Below, one piece after another: positions 17,907 through 27,426 of a DNA stretch of 51,729 nucleotides (the stretch's first letter is position 1; the number at the start of each line of letters is the position of its first letter). Origin of the DNA: an uncultured Planctomycetota bacterium (lineage in GTDB: Bacteria > Planctomycetota > Planctomycetia > Pirellulales > Thermoguttaceae); contig CADBQY010000073.1 in assembly GCA_902796885.1 (NCBI GenBank), positions 1 to 51,729 of the forward strand, given 5' to 3'. A program made the position numbers and the translations under genes. Under the pieces are notes generated by a model. The model ran no database searches. It saw nothing but the letters and a program-made list of their open reading frames with translations, and was not told the DNA's origin.

Positions 17907-18932
17907 ATGCTTAAAGTCGGGATTACCGGGATCGGGTTTATGGGAATGATCCATTATCTGGCCTACCAGCGAATGGAAGAAGTTAAAGTCGCCGCCCTGT
18001 GCGAGTCGTTTTTCAAGGAACGCCTCGCCGGCGACTGGACGAAAATCAAAGGGAACTTCGGTCCCCAGGGGACGATGATGGATCTTTCGGGGATCGCGAC
18101 GTACGACAACCTCGACGAGATGCTCAAAAATCCGGAACTCGACGTCATCGACATTTGCCTTCCCCCGAATCAGCACGCCGCCGCCACGATCGCCGCGCTC
18201 AACGCCGGAAAACACGTCTTTTGCGAAAAGCCGATCGCTCTCCGTCCCGAAGAAGGGGTCGCGATGGTCGAAGCCGCTCAGAAGAACGGTAAAATGCTGA
18301 TGATCGGGCACGTCCTCCCCTTCTACGACGCGTACGGATACGTGGCACAGGCCGCGCAAAGCGGAAAATACGGAAAACTTCTCGGCGGGCATTTCAACCG
18401 CGTCATTTCCGACCCGGTCTGGCTGACCAACTTCTACGACATGAACAAGATCGGCGGCCCCCTGCTCGACCTGCATGTCCACGACGCGCACTTTATCCGC
18501 GCCGTCTTTGGAATGCCTAGAGCCGTTCAGTCGGTCGGCCGTAGCCGCGGAGCGGTTCCCGAATATTTCAGCACCCAGTTCGTCTACGACGATCCCGAGC
18601 TGGTCGTCACCGCCAACAGCGGATGCATTATGCAACAGGGACGTCCGTTCATGCATAATTTTGAAGCGCATTTTGAAGAGGCGACCGTCGCGTTCGACTC
18701 GTTCAGCGAGTTGCCGGTCACGGTTCTGACCAAAGACGGCGGGGTCGAAAAACCCGAGTTCGGCGAATCGGACGACATCACCCCCTTTGTCCGCGAGCTG
18801 ACCGAAGCGCGGAAAGCGTTCGTCTCCGGCGCCCCCTCATCGCTCCTGGACGGCGTCCTGGCGCGCGACGCGCTTATCCTCTGCCACAAGGAGGTCGAGT
18901 CGATTCTCTGGCGAAAACGGGTCGAAATCTGA
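17907..18932 (+). CDS. Cytosolic Gfo/Idh/MocA-family oxidoreductase
   Basis: This 341-residue NAD(P)-dependent oxidoreductase starts at ATG 17907. The frame is open upstream, but this start has GGAG and opens directly into the Rossmann strand KVGITGIGFMG. The EKP motif (CEKPIALRPEEG, about residue 108) is the family hallmark and provides the substrate-site lysine. A GGPLLDLHVHDAHFIRAVFG segment near 185-205 supplies the conserved DxHxxD-like histidine region. Family members oxidise or reduce sugars and cyclitols. There is no signal sequence. It precedes the Tat-exported relative at 19075 by 142 bases on the same strand, suggesting joint transcription. Confidence 0.9.
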   Translation: MLKVGITGIGFMGMIHYLAYQRMEEVKVAALCESFFKERLAGDWTKIKGNFGPQGTMMDLSGIATYDNLDEMLKNPELDVIDICLPPNQHAAATIAALNAGKHVFCEKPIALRPEEGVAMVEAAQKNGKMLMIGHVLPFYDAYGYVAQAAQSGKYGKLLGGHFNRVISDPVWLTNFYDMNKIGGPLLDLHVHDAHFIRAVFGMPRAVQSVGRSRGAVPEYFSTQFVYDDPELVVTANSGCIMQQGRPFMHNFEAHFEEATVAFDSFSELPVTVLTKDGGVEKPEFGESDDITPFVRELTEARKAFVSGAPSSLLDGVLARDALILCHKEVESILWRKRVEI

Positions 18933-19074
18933 CCGACGTTCGCCGCGTCTAACGAAAAACCACACAAAAGAAAGAACATATCACATCTGAACGTCCGGCG
19001 TCTTGAAAATGAACCGCGGCTTCCGCCGTGCGTCGTTTTCCAAAGATGCCCGTTTTATGAAAGGAAAGATTACG

Positions 19075-20583
19075 ATGAAGAGAACGTCACGCAGAGAATT
19101 CCTGAGCGATTCGATCCTCGCCGCCGCGACAATGTCGGTTCTCGGCTCGGCGATGACCGGAAAGAAGGCTCGCGCTCAAGGGCGGCCGCTCGGTCCGAAC
19201 GAAACGCTCGGCGTTATGGTGGTCGGCTGCGGCGGCCGGGGAACCGGGAGCCATATCCCCGAATTCCTCGAAGATCCGCGCACCAAAATCCTTTACGTCT
19301 GCGATCCCGACCAGGCTCAAGCCGCCCGCGCCGCCGATATGGTCGAAGAAGCGCAGCAGTCCCGTCCGAAAATCGTTGCCGATATGCGCGACGCACTCGA
19401 CGACAAAAACCTCGATATCGTTTCCTGTGCGACGACCAATCACTGGCACGCGCTGACCGGCGTCTGGGCGATGCAGGCGGGGAAAGACACCTACGTCGAA
19501 AAACCGATCTGCCACAACGTCCACGAGGGGAAAGCGCTCGTCGCGGCGGCCAAGAAATACGGCCGCTGCTGTCAGGTCGGCTCGCAGTGCCGCTCGAACC
19601 CGGCGATCCTCGAGGCGTTTCGATATGCCGCCGACGGGAAACTCGGCGAAATCAAGCTGACCCGCGGCCTTTGCTACAAACGCCGGCGGTCGATCGGCGC
19701 GCTCGGCGCCTATCCGGTTCCGGCGGGACTTGACTACAACCTGTGGAGCGGGCCGGCGCCGATCATCGACCCTGTAACCCGCCCGAACTTCCACTACGAC
19801 TGGCACTGGCAGCGTCTCTACGGGAACGGCGACCTGGGGAACCAGGGACCGCATCAGACCGATATCGCCCGCACATTCCTGGGTGTGACTGAGTTTCCCT
19901 CGTCGGTGATCGCCTACGGCGGTCGGCTCGGTTACCAGGCTGAACGCAAAGACGACAATTACGTCGACGCCGGCGACACCGCCAACACCGAAGTTTCGAT
20001 CTACAACTACCGCAACGGCAAAACCCTTGTCTTCGAAACCCGCGGTCTGGAGACCGATCCGCTCATGGAAGTCGGCGTCGGCGTGATCGCCTACGGAACC
20101 GAAGGGTATATGATTCAGAACTCATACGGTTTCGTCGCGGTCTTTGACCCGGACGGGAACGAAGTCACCCGTTTCACCGGCGGAGATGACTCGTATCATT
20201 TCAGCAACTTCATCGACTGCGTTATTAACGGAACGCCCGAAAAGCTGAACGCCGACGCGCGTGCCGGTCATCTTTCCGCCGGTCTGAGCCATCTGGGAAA
20301 CATCTCCTACTACCTGGGCGAGGCGAACTACGTCTCTCCCGCCGAAGCCGAAAAGATCGTCGCCAATATTCCGGGGAACGACAACAACGTCGCCACACTT
20401 CGCCGGACGCTCGATCATTTGACCGATAACGGTGTCGACCTGGAAAAAACCCCGATTTCAATGGGCGTCAGTCTCAAATTCGATCCCGACAAAGAGGTCT
20501 TTGTCGATAACGCCGAAGCCGACGCGATGCTCACGCGCGAATACCGCGGAGAATTTGTCGTTCCGAGTCCGGAAGAAGTCTGA
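19075..20583 (+). CDS. Tat-exported Gfo/Idh/MocA-family oxidoreductase
   Basis: This 502-residue protein begins at ATG 19075, behind AAAGGA. Its N terminus has a twin-arginine leader (TSRREFLSDS, then a hydrophobic stretch, likely cleaved near ARAQ at about residue 35). The Rossmann motif VMVVGCGGRGTGSH and the EKPICHNVHEG motif place it in the Gfo/Idh/MocA family, in the long planctomycete exported subgroup. The Tat leader implies folding with its nicotinamide cofactor before export. Substrate is unknown, with sugars or sugar derivatives most likely. A strong hairpin terminator lies 43 bases after the stop. Confidence 0.92.
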   Translation: MKRTSRREFLSDSILAAATMSVLGSAMTGKKARAQGRPLGPNETLGVMVVGCGGRGTGSHIPEFLEDPRTKILYVCDPDQAQAARAADMVEEAQQSRPKIVADMRDALDDKNLDIVSCATTNHWHALTGVWAMQAGKDTYVEKPICHNVHEGKALVAAAKKYGRCCQVGSQCRSNPAILEAFRYAADGKLGEIKLTRGLCYKRRRSIGALGAYPVPAGLDYNLWSGPAPIIDPVTRPNFHYDWHWQRLYGNGDLGNQGPHQTDIARTFLGVTEFPSSVIAYGGRLGYQAERKDDNYVDAGDTANTEVSIYNYRNGKTLVFETRGLETDPLMEVGVGVIAYGTEGYMIQNSYGFVAVFDPDGNEVTRFTGGDDSYHFSNFIDCVINGTPEKLNADARAGHLSAGLSHLGNISYYLGEANYVSPAEAEKIVANIPGNDNNVATLRRTLDHLTDNGVDLEKTPISMGVSLKFDPDKEVFVDNAEADAMLTREYRGEFVVPSPEEV

Positions 20584-20625
20584 CCCTTTTCCATTCGATC
20601 GCGGGTTCGTTCCGCGCTTGATTTC

Positions 20626-20650
20626 GCCTCGGCGGGTTCTCCGCCGAGGC
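20626..20650 (+). terminator. Rho-independent-type terminator after the oxidoreductase pair
   Basis: A perfect 10-bp stem GCCTCGGCGG/CCGCCGAGGC encloses a GTTCT loop and is followed by GGTGTTTCTTCT. The U-tract is imperfect but present. It lies between the stop at 20583 and the zinc-ribbon gene at 20684. Confidence 0.7.
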
Positions 20651-20683
20651 GGTGTTTCTTCTCACTGACACCGGAGTCCTTCG

Positions 20684-22063
20684 ATGAGTGAAATCCGTTT
20701 TCGATGCCCGAACTGTACCGAGTCGATCGCCGTTCCGCAAGAGCTGGCCGGTCAGGAGGTCTACTGCCGGTACTGCTATCGAAAGTTGACCGTCCCCTCC
20801 CGCAGCGAGCCGGACCGGCGCGTCAAAACGGGAGAACTCTACGCCATCGACGACGGGCCGCAGGACGCCCGCGCGCGGGGCCAGAAATTCTATCTCCCCG
20901 AATACCGCTGTCCTATCTGCAACGCCGCCATACCGGTCGCCCACGATGAGATCGGGGTGAAGAAATTCTGCCCCGACTGCGACACCCCCTTTTCGGTCAC
21001 CGCCGAATGGTACGAAGAAAAACGCCGACAGCGGCGTCAGGAACAGATGCGCTCGTGGACCGATCCGGCGATGCGTCTCCATCCGGAACGATATCCCGAA
21101 ATGAACGCGGCGCGCGAGGTTTACGGCGTCTCTCCGCTCGACGCGTCGAAAGCGTCCGAATTGGTCCATTGGCCAGAGTCGAAAGGAGAGAGCGTCACAA
21201 CGGTCTGTCCGGTCTGCCGTTCGATTCTGTATATCGAAAAATCTCAAGTCGGTTCCAAGGTCCGTTGTCCCGACTGCGCCGCCCCGTTTAAAGTCACGCA
21301 AAAATGGTATGATTCCCGGCGAAAAGTCCAAAAGACGCAAAAGAAAAACACTCAGGAGCCGGAACGCGAACCCGCCGCGCCGACGCCAACCGCGTTCTTC
21401 TGTGCGGCTCCCCCCCCGACCGCGCCGAAGGGCACAGGGTTCGCCCCCGCGGCGTCCCAGCTTCTCCCCTTTCACTGCGCCCACTGTGGCGGGTTGATCT
21501 ACCTGGGAGAATCGCGGATCGGAAAAAAAATCCGCTGTTCCGACTGCGGGGCGGGTTTTCTGCTGACCGAAAAGAAATTTGAAGAGATCAGGCGGCGCGC
21601 TCAATCGCGCAGCGCTCGTCTCCGATACGGCGGCGCGTACGCTTCGCCGAAACCGAGTCTTTCGCCGACAAGCCCCGTTTTCGCCGGGGGCGGAAACGCC
21701 CCTCCGGCCGTACCGCCGCAAAGGCCGAAAGTTCCGCGTCCGCCGGAAAAGAAAATGATTCCGGTTCTCTGCGGGCTGTGCGGCACGCTGATGTACGCCG
21801 AAGAGTCGCAGGTCGGCAAGCAAATCCGCTGCCCCGACTGCGAGACGTACACCACCGTAACCCGACCGCTCAACGCCGTCGAACCTGTCGAACCCTCCCT
21901 GGGAGAAGGTTACGGTATTTCCGACAAGACCGCAGAGCCCGACGCGCCGACCGTGATCGAACCGACTTTCACCGGCGGTTACGACCTGGCCGAGCCGTAT
22001 GACTCTCAGGAAGAGAACGCCTCCGGCGCCGGAGAAGGGCCCGGCAACCGTCCGGGCGTCTGA
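20684..22063 (+). CDS. Five-zinc-ribbon protein of unknown function
   Basis: This 459-residue protein has five zinc-ribbon modules, each with exactly the same spacing, C-x2-C-x16-C-x2-C. The first is C8/C11/C28/C31 and the second C76/C79/C96/C99. The others begin near residues 175, 265 and 363. The modules share a core such as SQVGSKVRCPDC. They resemble the MJ0042-type ribbons often found at the N terminus of planctomycete and deltaproteobacterial proteins, but here they are repeated with proline-rich and basic linkers and no other domain. There is no signal peptide or membrane segment. A role in binding nucleic acid or protein is possible but not shown. ATG 20684 has GGAG eight bases upstream. 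Confidence 0.85.
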   Translation: MSEIRFRCPNCTESIAVPQELAGQEVYCRYCYRKLTVPSRSEPDRRVKTGELYAIDDGPQDARARGQKFYLPEYRCPICNAAIPVAHDEIGVKKFCPDCDTPFSVTAEWYEEKRRQRRQEQMRSWTDPAMRLHPERYPEMNAAREVYGVSPLDASKASELVHWPESKGESVTTVCPVCRSILYIEKSQVGSKVRCPDCAAPFKVTQKWYDSRRKVQKTQKKNTQEPEREPAAPTPTAFFCAAPPPTAPKGTGFAPAASQLLPFHCAHCGGLIYLGESRIGKKIRCSDCGAGFLLTEKKFEEIRRRAQSRSARLRYGGAYASPKPSLSPTSPVFAGGGNAPPAVPPQRPKVPRPPEKKMIPVLCGLCGTLMYAEESQVGKQIRCPDCETYTTVTRPLNAVEPVEPSLGEGYGISDKTAEPDAPTVIEPTFTGGYDLAEPYDSQEENASGAGEGPGNRPGV

Positions 22064-22089
22064 TATACCGTATCGACGTCGGCGGTCTT

Positions 22090-24042
22090 CTATCTGTTTC
22101 GTTCGAACTGAAATACGATAAAGTGCGAGTTCTGGTAGACTTTGTGCTCTTTCATCAGCTCGTCGAACCGCTCTTTCACCTTAGGCTGCGAGGCGATGTT
22201 ATACGGCGGTTGTTCGACCACATAATAATCGATTTTGTACTTTTCGGCCTGGAGGGCGATTCGCTTTTCCCCTTTGGCCAGAACGACGGCGACGAGCGGA
22301 TCGTTCCATCGGTCTTTTCCCTTCTTGAGACCGGTCGTATAGAGATCTTCCATCAGAGCGAACCACCGGACCATCGAAGAGGCGTCCTGCGGAATCTCTT
22401 TCCAGTTGGCGACCTCGGCGCGTTGAGCGTTCCACTTCCACGACTCGTAGCCGCGCGGAACGAGAAAGACGGCGTCTTCGGAAGTCTTTTCGCGCGCCCA
22501 ACGGCAGACGTCAAGCCAGCCGTTCGAGATGGACTCTTTCGGCGGATTGCTCCGGGGAACCAAAACGCCCGTTTTCAGAGCGGTCATTTCGACGGCGCCC
22601 CAAAGCGGGGCGAGAAATGCCAAAACCAAAACGACCAAAGCGAACGCCGCCGCACGAAGAGTGCCTCCCCCTTTTGGTCTGACGAGAGAAAAAAACATTC
22701 CGAACAGCAAAAGCGCCGCCAGAAAAGCGATCGCGTCGACCGGTCGGGGAGGAACCGGAAAGAGGGGCGAGAGCGTCGCGGCTTTGGCCAACGTCAGCGC
22801 GTGGACCAGAAAGATTTTTTTAACGGCGACAAAAATCGCCGCGCCGACCAGGAGAAGAAAGAGCGCAAGCTCGACGCGTCCCCCCAACGCTTTCAGACGT
22901 TCGCCACTTCCGTCCGAAACCAAAAACGCGCAGCTCCCCAGCGCCACCCCGGCCGGAACGGTCCAGTCGGAAAGACGAAACCAGTAGAAGCGGAGCATGT
23001 CGGCGGCCAGCGTGGTTTGGGGGATCCAATTCGTTTTCTCCAAAAACGAAATCCCGTAATCCCAGAAGAGCCCGACCGCGGCAAAAAGGAGCGAAACGCC
23101 GACAAATCGATTCCAGAAAATCCAGCCTTTTGCGGAAAAAGCGTCGCGTCCCCCCGAGACTTCCGGTTTAAATCGGCCGAAAAAGAACCACAGAAGGGTC
23201 AGAAGCAAGAACCGAACACGAAACGTCCAGGGCAGCGTTGAGGGAACCAGATGGTGTGAGATTCGTTCAAAAACGTAAATCCGGTGCGCCTCATGTCGAA
23301 CGTCAGGAGAGACTCCGCGGTCAAGCGCCAGCGCCGGAAGAAGCCCGATAAGCGCAATCGCCCCGCCGATCAGCAAACCGAGCGCGACTCGTTTATGAAC
23401 CGAACCGCGCGCGCCCGTCGCCGAATCGGCTTGTGTCGAAGGACGACCGTGAAGAAGGAGAAGTGCGCCGAACGCCGCCAAGACTCCCCAGCCTCCGACC
23501 AGCACGTGAAACGCCGAAGCGATCCCCATGAGGACGAACGCGCTTGTATAACGACGTCTGACGAGACGCGCCAATCCCCAAAAGAGAAAGGGGAACGCGA
23601 ACCCCTTCCCTTCCACCCCGCCGACCACCCATTCCCCGGCGAGATGAAAGTTTTCCATATAAAAGAGGAACGCGGCCGCGGTTAGGATCGAAACACCCTT
23701 TTTCGGGATCAGCGCCGACGAAAGACGCTGCCACCCGAACGACGTCAGAAGCCAGATCACCGTCCTTCCGAACCAGACGAGCGCGGTCGGCTTCAAAAAG
23801 AGGGAAAATATTCCGAAAACCGCGTAAAAAAGATAGTGGGAATCCGACGAGGAAAGGAACGGATCGCCGGCAAAATAGTCGGAGTTCCAAAAATGGATCG
23901 CTTTGCCGACGTAGTACGGTTCGTTCACGTCGGGAACCGGCCAGAACCCATAGAGAAGGCAAAGAAGAAAAATCACCGCGACTTCAAAAGCCGCGGTGCG
24001 TATCGAATTCGGTCGGTCAGGCGCGCCGGTTTTATTTTCCAT
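22090..24042 (-). CDS. Polytopic membrane protein, GT-C/DUF6798-like
   Basis: This 650-residue integral membrane protein has roughly twelve hydrophobic segments and a soluble C-terminal domain of about 150 residues. An acidic [12 protein letters not shown] motif after the first membrane helix is reminiscent of the first luminal loop of GT-C glycosyltransferases. I recall similar planctomycete proteins labelled DUF6798, but the assignment is tentative. The reading frame starts at ATG 24042, overlapping the end of purF by 11 bases, which suggests translational coupling. Its 3' end faces the zinc-ribbon gene with a 26-base gap and no terminator hairpin that I can see. Confidence 0.7.
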   Translation of the reverse strand: MENKTGAPDRPNSIRTAAFEVAVIFLLCLLYGFWPVPDVNEPYYVGKAIHFWNSDYFAGDPFLSSSDSHYLFYAVFGIFSLFLKPTALVWFGRTVIWLLTSFGWQRLSSALIPKKGVSILTAAAFLFYMENFHLAGEWVVGGVEGKGFAFPFLFWGLARLVRRRYTSAFVLMGIASAFHVLVGGWGVLAAFGALLLLHGRPSTQADSATGARGSVHKRVALGLLIGGAIALIGLLPALALDRGVSPDVRHEAHRIYVFERISHHLVPSTLPWTFRVRFLLLTLLWFFFGRFKPEVSGGRDAFSAKGWIFWNRFVGVSLLFAAVGLFWDYGISFLEKTNWIPQTTLAADMLRFYWFRLSDWTVPAGVALGSCAFLVSDGSGERLKALGGRVELALFLLLVGAAIFVAVKKIFLVHALTLAKAATLSPLFPVPPRPVDAIAFLAALLLFGMFFSLVRPKGGGTLRAAAFALVVLVLAFLAPLWGAVEMTALKTGVLVPRSNPPKESISNGWLDVCRWAREKTSEDAVFLVPRGYESWKWNAQRAEVANWKEIPQDASSMVRWFALMEDLYTTGLKKGKDRWNDPLVAVVLAKGEKRIALQAEKYKIDYYVVEQPPYNIASQPKVKERFDELMKEHKVYQNSHFIVFQFERNR

Positions 24043-25633
24043 TCTGGATTTCCGCCGAAGACGGATTCGCCTCGTAGAGATTAAACGCCTCGGCGGCCAA
24101 CCGCGTTCCCCACGGCGTGGGATATTCGTTGTTGATACACGCCAGGCAGAGCCGTTCGGGCGGGAGATCCAACGCGCGGAAAAGAGCCTCGTGCGAGAGG
24201 AATCGGAGCGAATCGGCGCCTAAGTCTTTGGCCATTTCGTCTTCCAAAGCGCGGTCGGTCCGCCACTGGCTGATTGGCTTGCCCGTCTTGTGGAAGAAGG
24301 GGGTCACAAAGAGCTGACCGTAGGTCGACATATCCGTTCCGTAGAAACAGGGGGCGATGATCGGCGGACAAGCGGGTCGAACGTGCACTTCCTTCGCCTT
24401 GCCGACCTCGCGGATTCGCTTGAGAAGAACGCGCATCGTCGTCGAACGAACGATCGAGTCTTCGACCAGAAAGACGCGTTTCCCTTTCAGGACTTCTTCA
24501 AGCGGCGTGTATTTCGTTTCGGCCTTTCTCCATCGGTATTCGCCGCTCTCGATAAAAGTCCGGCCGCTGTAGCGGTTTCGAATCAGCCCTTCAAGACACG
24601 GAACGCCGAGTTTATACGCCATCCCGTCCGCCGCGGCCTTCGCGGTATCGGGAACCGGCACGACGATCGTATCTTCGTCGAGCGGAATATCTTCCTGGAT
24701 CGCCATCTCTTCGCCCAGACGTTTACGGGCGAGGTAAACGCTCCGATCGTCCAGCGTGCTGGCGACGTTGGCAAAATAGGCCCATTCGAAGAAACAGTGC
24801 GCCGAACGACGGCTTTCTGCGAACCGTTCAAACCGCACGCCCTTTTCGTCGACGATGATCATTTGACCCGGTTGAACGTTTTTGATCTGTTCCGACTTGA
24901 ACCCCAGATTGAAGAGAGCGACGCTTTCGCTGGCCGCGGCGAAGAGAGAACCGTCAAACGCGTAAAGGAGCGGCTTGATCCCGAGCGGGTCTCGCGCGAC
25001 AAAGAGCTGACCGTGCGCGTTCAGATAGACCAGGCTATACGAACCGTCGAGCTTTTCGGAAAAGCGCTTGCAGATTGCCAGCGGATCGGGATCCCCCGTT
25101 TTCGATTCCTGCGCCACCGCGGTGCAGAGAAAATGGAGAAGAACCTCCATATCGGTATCGCGCGCCAACGAGGAGTTCTCGTCTTGCAATATCTGTTCAC
25201 GCAGGTCATGGTAATTGGTCAGCTGTCCGTTAAACGCAAAACTGAACCACTTGTATTTCTTAATATGGTGCCGTTCAAAAGGCTGGGCGTAACTGCGGTC
25301 TTCCTGACCGGTGGTCGCGTAACGAACATGCCCGATCGCGGCGCTGCCGACATAGCGGTCCATCAGTTTGTGATAATCGGCGCGATGACTGAGATGAAAA
25401 ACTTCGGCCACACTGCCGACGTCTTTGTGGGTATCGATAAGCTGTTCGCGAGAAGGATTGTAAGAAGTGATTCCGGCGGCAAGTTGTCCGCGGTTTTGAA
25501 GATCGAGTAACATTCGAGGGATAAGCCGCGAGACCTCGTTGCGCCCTTGCGGAGGCGCCAGGGGTGAGGTTTCGCCGACCGAAAGGTGATAAACCGCGGC
25601 TACGCCGCACTCTTCATGAAGATCGCCCATCAT
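24032..25633 (-). CDS. purF: Amidophosphoribosyltransferase
   Basis: PurF catalyses the first committed step of purine synthesis, transferring glutamine-derived ammonia to PRPP. The protein is 533 residues. The glutaminase nucleophile is C9 in [15 protein letters not shown], exposed after removal of a short propeptide as in the Bacillus type. The PRPP loop [14 protein letters not shown] is near residue 390. Cysteines near 286 ([11 protein letters not shown]), 419 (RPACPP) and 496-499 ([12 protein letters not shown]) match the positions that hold the [4Fe-4S] cluster in the Bacillus enzyme. The E. coli type lacks them. A promoter-like sequence lies upstream. Confidence 0.96.
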   Translation of the reverse strand: MMGDLHEECGVAAVYHLSVGETSPLAPPQGRNEVSRLIPRMLLDLQNRGQLAAGITSYNPSREQLIDTHKDVGSVAEVFHLSHRADYHKLMDRYVGSAAIGHVRYATTGQEDRSYAQPFERHHIKKYKWFSFAFNGQLTNYHDLREQILQDENSSLARDTDMEVLLHFLCTAVAQESKTGDPDPLAICKRFSEKLDGSYSLVYLNAHGQLFVARDPLGIKPLLYAFDGSLFAAASESVALFNLGFKSEQIKNVQPGQMIIVDEKGVRFERFAESRRSAHCFFEWAYFANVASTLDDRSVYLARKRLGEEMAIQEDIPLDEDTIVVPVPDTAKAAADGMAYKLGVPCLEGLIRNRYSGRTFIESGEYRWRKAETKYTPLEEVLKGKRVFLVEDSIVRSTTMRVLLKRIREVGKAKEVHVRPACPPIIAPCFYGTDMSTYGQLFVTPFFHKTGKPISQWRTDRALEDEMAKDLGADSLRFLSHEALFRALDLPPERLCLACINNEYPTPWGTRLAAEAFNLYEANPSSAEIQNGK

Positions 25634-25732
25634 TCTGCTTTCTTTGGATCAATGTAAAGGATCGGTCGTAAACCGTGACAGCGCCCGCGCCTCCCCCCCA
25701 AAGACGAGCCGCGGACGCGCGCCACCTCTGAC

Positions 25733-25760
25733 ATTTTACCTTTTATGCGATCTTCTTCAA
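25733..25760 (-). promoter_or_regulatory. Candidate purF promoter
   Basis: Read leftward, TTGAAG (25755-25760) is followed after 16 bases by TAAAAT (25733-25738). The leader to ATG 25633 would be about 90 bases and GC-rich. I did not recognise a purine riboswitch in it. Confidence 0.5.
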
Positions 25761-25792
25761 GACGGACGTTTTTAAAAAACGAGAGAGCCTTG

Positions 25793-26797
25793 TCAGTTGT
25801 TCAGGCGGATTTCAACGATATCCCCTTCGCGGATTTCATAGTCCCCTTTGACCGGAGTTCCGTCGTGAACCGCGCTCCCCCAGACGCGGGCGCCGGCGAA
25901 CTTTTCGACATAGTCTTTATGGATCAATCCGGCCAGATCGAGAACGGTGTCCCCCTGCCGCACCGTGAACGGTTTTTCCATATCCGGCTCTTTTTTCGTC
26001 GGCGACTTGGTATAGACCCGCAGGACACCGAGCGCGTGATAGATGGCGTCGCGAAGCTCCTCCATCCCCGTCATTTCCGTCGCGGAGATTTGAAATTCCT
26101 CAAAGTCGGTCGGACAGAGTTCGCGGAACAGTTCGATCCGCTCTTTGGCGTCCGGCATATCGATTTTGTTAAAAACGAGAAACGTCTTGGTAAACGAAAG
26201 ACCGACGTCTTCCTCGTCGAGGGACGAGGCGCGCGCCAGACGCGTCTTCGTGGCATTCAAACGTTTTAGAACCTCGTCGCATTGCTCGATCCCGTCGTCG
26301 CTAGCACAGTCCACCATCAGAAGAGCCAGATCCGCGGCGCGAATGAACCCGTACATATAGGGTTCCAGATAATCCGGGGTGATCGGCGGGGTGTCGATCA
26401 GCTGAACGGTCACGTCGTTCCAGGGCATCATTCCCGGCATCGGTTGGAGCGTGGTGAACGGATAGGGCGCAACCTCCGGTTTCGCCTTGGTGAACGATGT
26501 CAAAAGCTGACTCTTTCCGGAATTCGGTCCGCCGATGATCACTACGGTTCCCGCCCCCTGCCGCGGGATCTTCACACTCTTGGCCCCCCCTTTTTTCGAG
26601 GCGGAACGCGCGGCTTCGATCTCTTTTTTAACGTCAGAGATCTTTGTTTTGAGCATCATCTGCATCTTTTCGCTCGCCTTGTGCTTCGGTATTTCGGCGA
26701 ACATAATCTGCAGCCATTTCAGCTCTTCTTCGGGAGTCGCGCTGCGGCGGTAATTCTCTTCGGCTCGGAGATATTGCGGGGTCAGATTGGCGGCCAT
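25793..26797 (-). CDS. DRG/Obg-like GTPase with C-terminal TGS domain
   Basis: This 334-residue GTPase has an N-terminal helical region (1-85) and then the G domain. The P-loop is GGPNSGKS near residue 93, G3 is DTPP, and G4 is NKID near residue 212. The last 75 residues form a TGS domain (FTVRQGDTVLDLAGLIHKDY). This order matches the DRG branch of Obg-related GTPases, which act with ribosomes or translation factors. G3 reads DTPP rather than the usual DxPG, a variation seen in this branch. ATG 26797 has AGGGA upstream. A hairpin upstream of the start probably ends transcription of the acidic-protein gene, so this gene may have its own promoter. Confidence 0.85.
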   Translation of the reverse strand: MAANLTPQYLRAEENYRRSATPEEELKWLQIMFAEIPKHKASEKMQMMLKTKISDVKKEIEAARSASKKGGAKSVKIPRQGAGTVVIIGGPNSGKSQLLTSFTKAKPEVAPYPFTTLQPMPGMMPWNDVTVQLIDTPPITPDYLEPYMYGFIRAADLALLMVDCASDDGIEQCDEVLKRLNATKTRLARASSLDEEDVGLSFTKTFLVFNKIDMPDAKERIELFRELCPTDFEEFQISATEMTGMEELRDAIYHALGVLRVYTKSPTKKEPDMEKPFTVRQGDTVLDLAGLIHKDYVEKFAGARVWGSAVHDGTPVKGDYEIREGDIVEIRLNN

Positions 26798-26822
26798 ACA
26801 AAACGGTCCCTAGAACAACAAA

Positions 26823-26850
26823 CCCCATTTCCGCGGGAGGCGGAATGGGG
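26823..26850 (-). terminator. Terminator of the acidic-protein gene
   Basis: Read leftward, CCCCATTCCGC pairs with GCGGAAATGGGG (one bulged A) around a CTCCC loop and is followed by TTTGTTGTTCT. It lies between the stop at 26896 and the GTPase start at 26797. Confidence 0.7.
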
Positions 26851-26895
26851 TCGAAAGAAGGTTAAGCGGAAAAACGCCGGCTGAGAACTCAACGC

Positions 26896-27258
26896 TCATT
26901 CGTCGTCGTCTTCATCCCAGTCGTCATCGTCGTCAATGTCGTCGTCATCGTCGCCGACTTCTTCCCATTCGGTTTCGTCGTCGTCCCAGTCTTCGTCATC
27001 GTCTTCGTCGTCGTCATCCCAATCGTCGTCTTCGTCCCAATCCTCGTCTTCGTCTTCGTCCCAGTCGTCTTCCTCGTCCCAGTCGTCGTCCTCTTCCTCG
27101 TCGTCGTCTTCGTCCCAATCGTCGTCATCGTCCTCGTCATCGGAAAGGGCCTGCGGCATCGGGAGAAGCCCCGTCATGCTTTCAAACGACTCGATTTCAC
27201 CGGAGAACGTCAACTGATTTTCTTCCATGTTCGAAACACCAGCGCTTCTGAATTCCAT
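26896..27258 (-). CDS. Extremely acidic D/E/W-repeat small protein
   Basis: This 120-residue protein has about 40 ordinary residues (MEFRSAGVSNMEENQLTF...) followed by about 80 residues that are almost wholly Asp and Glu, with regularly spaced Trp, as in DDDWDE and EDDWDE units. I chose ATG 27258 because AAAGGA lies eight bases upstream. The gene is bracketed by a TTGACA promoter and a hairpin terminator, which argues that it is really expressed despite its low complexity. No signal peptide is visible. Acidic tails of this sort can mimic DNA, bind cations or bind basic proteins, but there is no evidence for any one of these here. Confidence 0.75.
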   Translation of the reverse strand: MEFRSAGVSNMEENQLTFSGEIESFESMTGLLPMPQALSDDEDDDDDWDEDDDEEEDDDWDEEDDWDEDEDEDWDEDDDWDDDDEDDDEDWDDDETEWEEVGDDDDDIDDDDDWDEDDDE

Positions 27259-27323
27259 GGCAACATCCTTTATCAAATGGGGTTTAAATTCTTTGCGGAA
27301 AAACCGCCGATCTTTCTATGCGC

Positions 27324-27352
27324 AATATGAATAAAAAAATCGGCTTTGTCAA
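27324..27352 (-). promoter_or_regulatory. Promoter for the acidic-protein gene
   Basis: Read leftward, a perfect TTGACA (27347-27352) lies 17 bases before CATATT (27324-27329). It is located between the scpB stop and the acidic gene, so the latter is probably an independent unit. A small GCGG/CCGC hairpin lies in the leader. Confidence 0.55.
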
Positions 27353-27426
27353 CCTTGTTTCCGGTCAATTCAAAAAAATAATTCCTTTTTTTCGCGTTTG
27401 TTCTGTTTCAATCGAATATTCCCAAG

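Noticed and set aside
20531..21823. 430-codon leftward open frame opposite the zinc-ribbon gene
   Set aside because: The opposite strand shows five regular zinc ribbons with a ribosome site; this frame is Arg/Phe/Gly-rich without any domain.
24290..25510. 406-codon rightward open frame inside purF
   Set aside because: It is a shadow of purF, which has all catalytic and cluster-binding residues on the other strand.
26936..27217. Poly-serine open frame, or a simple-sequence or CRISPR-like repeat, in the GTC/GTCTTC-rich stretch
   Set aside because: It is the reverse complement of the Asp/Glu codons of the acidic protein. There are no constant repeats with unique spacers.
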